From positions 1-7,789 of the forward strand of contig CAJBQQ010000070.1 in the NCBI GenBank assembly GCA_903957805.1: DNA of 7,789 bases. Direction: 5' to 3'. Every line of letters starts with the position of its first letter. The first letter of the stretch is position 1. The translations under genes and the position numbers were made by a program. This DNA is from an uncultured Pseudomonadota bacterium (GTDB lineage: Bacteria; Pseudomonadota; Gammaproteobacteria; Burkholderiales; Nitrosomonadaceae). Under the pieces are notes generated by a model. It was not told the DNA's origin, searched no databases, and saw only the letters and a program-made list of their open reading frames with translations. This document shows, piece by piece, positions 6,121-7,789 of this stretch.

Positions 6121-7368
6121 TTGTCCAAACGAAGAGTAGTCATTACAGGGCTGGGCATTGTTTCGCCTGTTGGCAACACTGTTCCAGATGCATGGGCGAG
6201 CATCCTCGCAGGAAAGTCTGGTATCGACCGAATCAGTCGGTTCGATGCCGCAACCTTTGCTTCCCAAATAGCAGGTGAGGTAAAGGGTTTCGATATCACG
6301 CAATACATCCCCACCAAAGAAGCTCGCCGCATGGATACCTTTATCCATTACGGTATGGCAGCAGCCATCCAAGCGATAAAAGACGCAGGTATTGATGATA
6401 TTGCTAGTGGTGATCTTGATGCAGAACGTATCGGTGTAAATATCGGTTCTGGTATTGGCGGTCTACCAATGATCGAGGGAACCCATGACGTTTATCTTGC
6501 CGGCGGTCCTCGTAAAATCTCGCCATTCTTTGTTCCTAGCGTCATCATCAATATGGTAGCGGGTAATCTGTCAATCATGTTTGGCTTCAAGGGACCTAAC
6601 CTGGCCATTGTTACCGCATGTACGACCGCGACTCATTGTATTGGAGATTCCGCACGTATGATCGAGTACGGGGATGCGGATATGATGGTTGCAGGTGGAA
6701 CAGAATCATGTGTAACCCCACTCACCATCGGTGGTTTCGCATCAGCGAGAGCACTATCAACCCGCAATGACGACCCCACTACCGCTAGTCGGCCGTGGGA
6801 CACAGATAGGGATGGTTTTGTGCTGGGTGAAGGTGCGGGTGTTGTGGTATTAGAAGAGATGGAGCATGCCAAGCGTCGTGGTGCAAAGATTTACGCTGAA
6901 CTGGCTGGTTTTGGTATGAGTGCAGATGCCCACCATATGACCGCACCCTCTGAAGATGGTGAAGGTGCCGCTCGATGTATGAGGATTGCACTTAAGAATG
7001 CAGGTATGGCTAATGATGAGATGGATTACATCAATGCTCATGGTACTTCAACACCGCTGGGTGATCTGGCCGAAACAATGGCGATAAAGCGCTGTTTTGG
7101 TGAACATGCAAAAGATCTCGTGGTTAACTCTACCAAGTCCATGACAGGCCATTTGCTCGGTGCAGCTGGTGGGGTGGAGGCAATCTTCTCTGCACTAGCC
7201 GTATACCATCAGGTGGCACCTCCGACCATTAATATCTTCAACCAAGATCCGAAGTGTGATCTGGATTATGTTCCCAATACCGCAAGGGAGATGAAGATCA
7301 ATGCGGCGATGTCAAATTCCTTTGGATTTGGGGGCACGAACGGTACGCTGGTTTTCCGTAAAGTCTGA
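6121..7368 (+). CDS. fabF: Beta-ketoacyl-ACP synthase II (KAS II)
   Basis: FabF performs the decarboxylative condensation of acyl-ACP with malonyl-ACP during elongation and, in E. coli, the temperature-controlled 16:1 to 18:1 step. The protein has 415 residues. Key residues are the nucleophile Cys167 in VTACTTATH, His307 in [11 protein letters not shown], Lys339 and His344 in [14 protein letters not shown], and the C-terminal gatekeeper loop [11 protein letters not shown] (398-408). The reading begins at TTG 6121. No in-frame ATG or GTG exists between acpP and this codon, and [19 protein letters not shown] matches the usual N-terminus exactly. There is no Shine-Dalgarno. An out-of-frame ATG at 6107 opens a 10-codon minigene ending at 6139 across the start. 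A sequencing indel near 6107-6121 is a possible but less likely explanation. Confidence 0.96.
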   Translation: MSKRRVVITGLGIVSPVGNTVPDAWASILAGKSGIDRISRFDAATFASQIAGEVKGFDITQYIPTKEARRMDTFIHYGMAAAIQAIKDAGIDDIASGDLDAERIGVNIGSGIGGLPMIEGTHDVYLAGGPRKISPFFVPSVIINMVAGNLSIMFGFKGPNLAIVTACTTATHCIGDSARMIEYGDADMMVAGGTESCVTPLTIGGFASARALSTRNDDPTTASRPWDTDRDGFVLGEGAGVVVLEEMEHAKRRGAKIYAELAGFGMSADAHHMTAPSEDGEGAARCMRIALKNAGMANDEMDYINAHGTSTPLGDLAETMAIKRCFGEHAKDLVVNSTKSMTGHLLGAAGGVEAIFSALAVYHQVAPPTINIFNQDPKCDLDYVPNTAREMKINAAMSNSFGFGGTNGTLVFRKV

Positions 7369-7403
7369 CCATGCTCTCGTAGTGCAGTGAGTATCTGCAA
7401 GAC

Positions 7404-7789
7404 ATGCATATACTAAAACGCATAACCCTCTTAGTCTTGGTTGCAGCTTCCTTGTTTGTTGGGTGGTTTGCCTATCATGTTCAAGATCCTGTCCAGATTC
7501 CCATAACTCCCTACGAACTCTCCATTAAACCTGGAAGCAGTCTCAGAACTGTTGCCAAGCAGTTAGCCGGCGCAGGCGCTTTACACGATACCTGGTCATT
7601 CATACTGTTATCACGGTTAATGGGTTACTCCTCATTACTCAAAGCGGGCGACTACGAACTCACTGAAAGCATTTCGCCATGGCAACTACTAAAGCGAGTC
7701 ACCAATGGTGATGTTAATCAGAGCGAGGTTAGATTCATAGAGGGCTGGACCTTCTCTCAGCTCAGAAAAACCCTGAATGAACATCCCGC
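7404..7789 (+). CDS. mltG: Endolytic murein transglycosylase MltG, N-terminal part
   Basis: The gene is open at the right edge; 128 full codons are present. Residues 7-24 form a hydrophobic segment after a short basic start (MHILKR), giving an N-in membrane anchor with the rest in the periplasm. The following region, including SIKPGSSLRTVAKQLAGAG (40-58) and LKAGDYELTESISPWQLLKRV (79-99), is the LysM-like subdomain of the YceG/MltG family; VRFIEGWTFSQL (109-120) leads into the catalytic domain. The catalytic Glu would lie beyond the window. MltG cleaves nascent glycan strands and so limits peptidoglycan strand length. It starts 35 nt after fabF; the pabC gene found between fabF and mltG (yceG) in E. 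coli is absent. Only a weak GTGAG element (7387-7391) precedes the ATG. Confidence 0.93.
   Translation, partial: MHILKRITLLVLVAASLFVGWFAYHVQDPVQIPITPYELSIKPGSSLRTVAKQLAGAGALHDTWSFILLSRLMGYSSLLKAGDYELTESISPWQLLKRVTNGDVNQSEVRFIEGWTFSQLRKTLNEHP

Noticed and set aside
5958..6332. 124-residue minus-strand ORF across acpP and fabF
   Set aside because: It lies antisense to two certain genes with strong family motifs and has no recognisable features; a frame shadow.
7383..7399. TGCAG/CTGCA-type repeat between fabF and mltG
   Set aside because: Very short arms and no T-tract; does not support a terminator or operator.

Overview
This window looks like chromosomal DNA of a betaproteobacterium of intermediate GC content. 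A Nitrosomonadales-type lineage is my best guess, from the protein flavour and gene order; it is not proven by the sequence alone. It carries the classic type II fatty acid synthesis cluster joined to ribosomal protein L32, in the order yceD-rpmF-plsX-fabH-fabD-fabG-acpP-fabF-mltG on the plus strand. A divergent pair, maf and a tetrapyrrole-methylase-family methyltransferase, lies on the minus strand. All recognised genes appear intact except the two cut by the window edges. I see no mobile element, CRISPR array, tRNA or rRNA.

Layout. Positions 1-1010 (minus): maf (YceF type, m7GTP pyrophosphatase) followed, with an ATGA overlap, by the N-terminal 141 residues of an RsmI-like methyltransferase that runs off the left edge. 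Positions 1011-1077: short divergent spacer with a near-consensus sigma70 promoter (TTGACA, 17 nt, TATCAT) that points into yceD and places the predicted transcript start almost on the yceD ATG. Positions 1078-1781: yceD and rpmF (L32; only 59 codons). Positions 1849-5635: plsX, fabH, fabD and fabG, with plsX/fabH overlapping by ATGA and fabH/fabD separated by 3 nt. Positions 5636-5849: a 214-nt non-coding region rich in inverted repeats, with an extended -10 promoter for acpP. Positions 5850-7368: acpP and fabF. Positions 7404-7789: the 5' part of mltG, open at the right edge.

How the genes work together. FabD makes malonyl-ACP, FabH starts chains from acetyl-CoA, FabG reduces the 3-ketoacyl-ACP, FabF elongates, and AcpP carries the chain. 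PlsX then diverts finished acyl-ACP to acyl-phosphate for phospholipid synthesis. YceD and L32 tie the cluster to ribosome production, and MltG to peptidoglycan strand termination, so the locus couples growth, membrane and wall.

The coding content is ordinary and I found no undescribed protein system. The parts worth a second look are regulatory: four TTGGAT/ATCCAA half-sites and a separate perfect dyad upstream of acpP, an orphan 9-nt full Shine-Dalgarno match just after fabG, a potentially leaderless yceD transcript, a TTG start for fabF crossed by an out-of-frame ATG minigene, and an Asn-to-Asp change at the tetrad Asn position of FabG.
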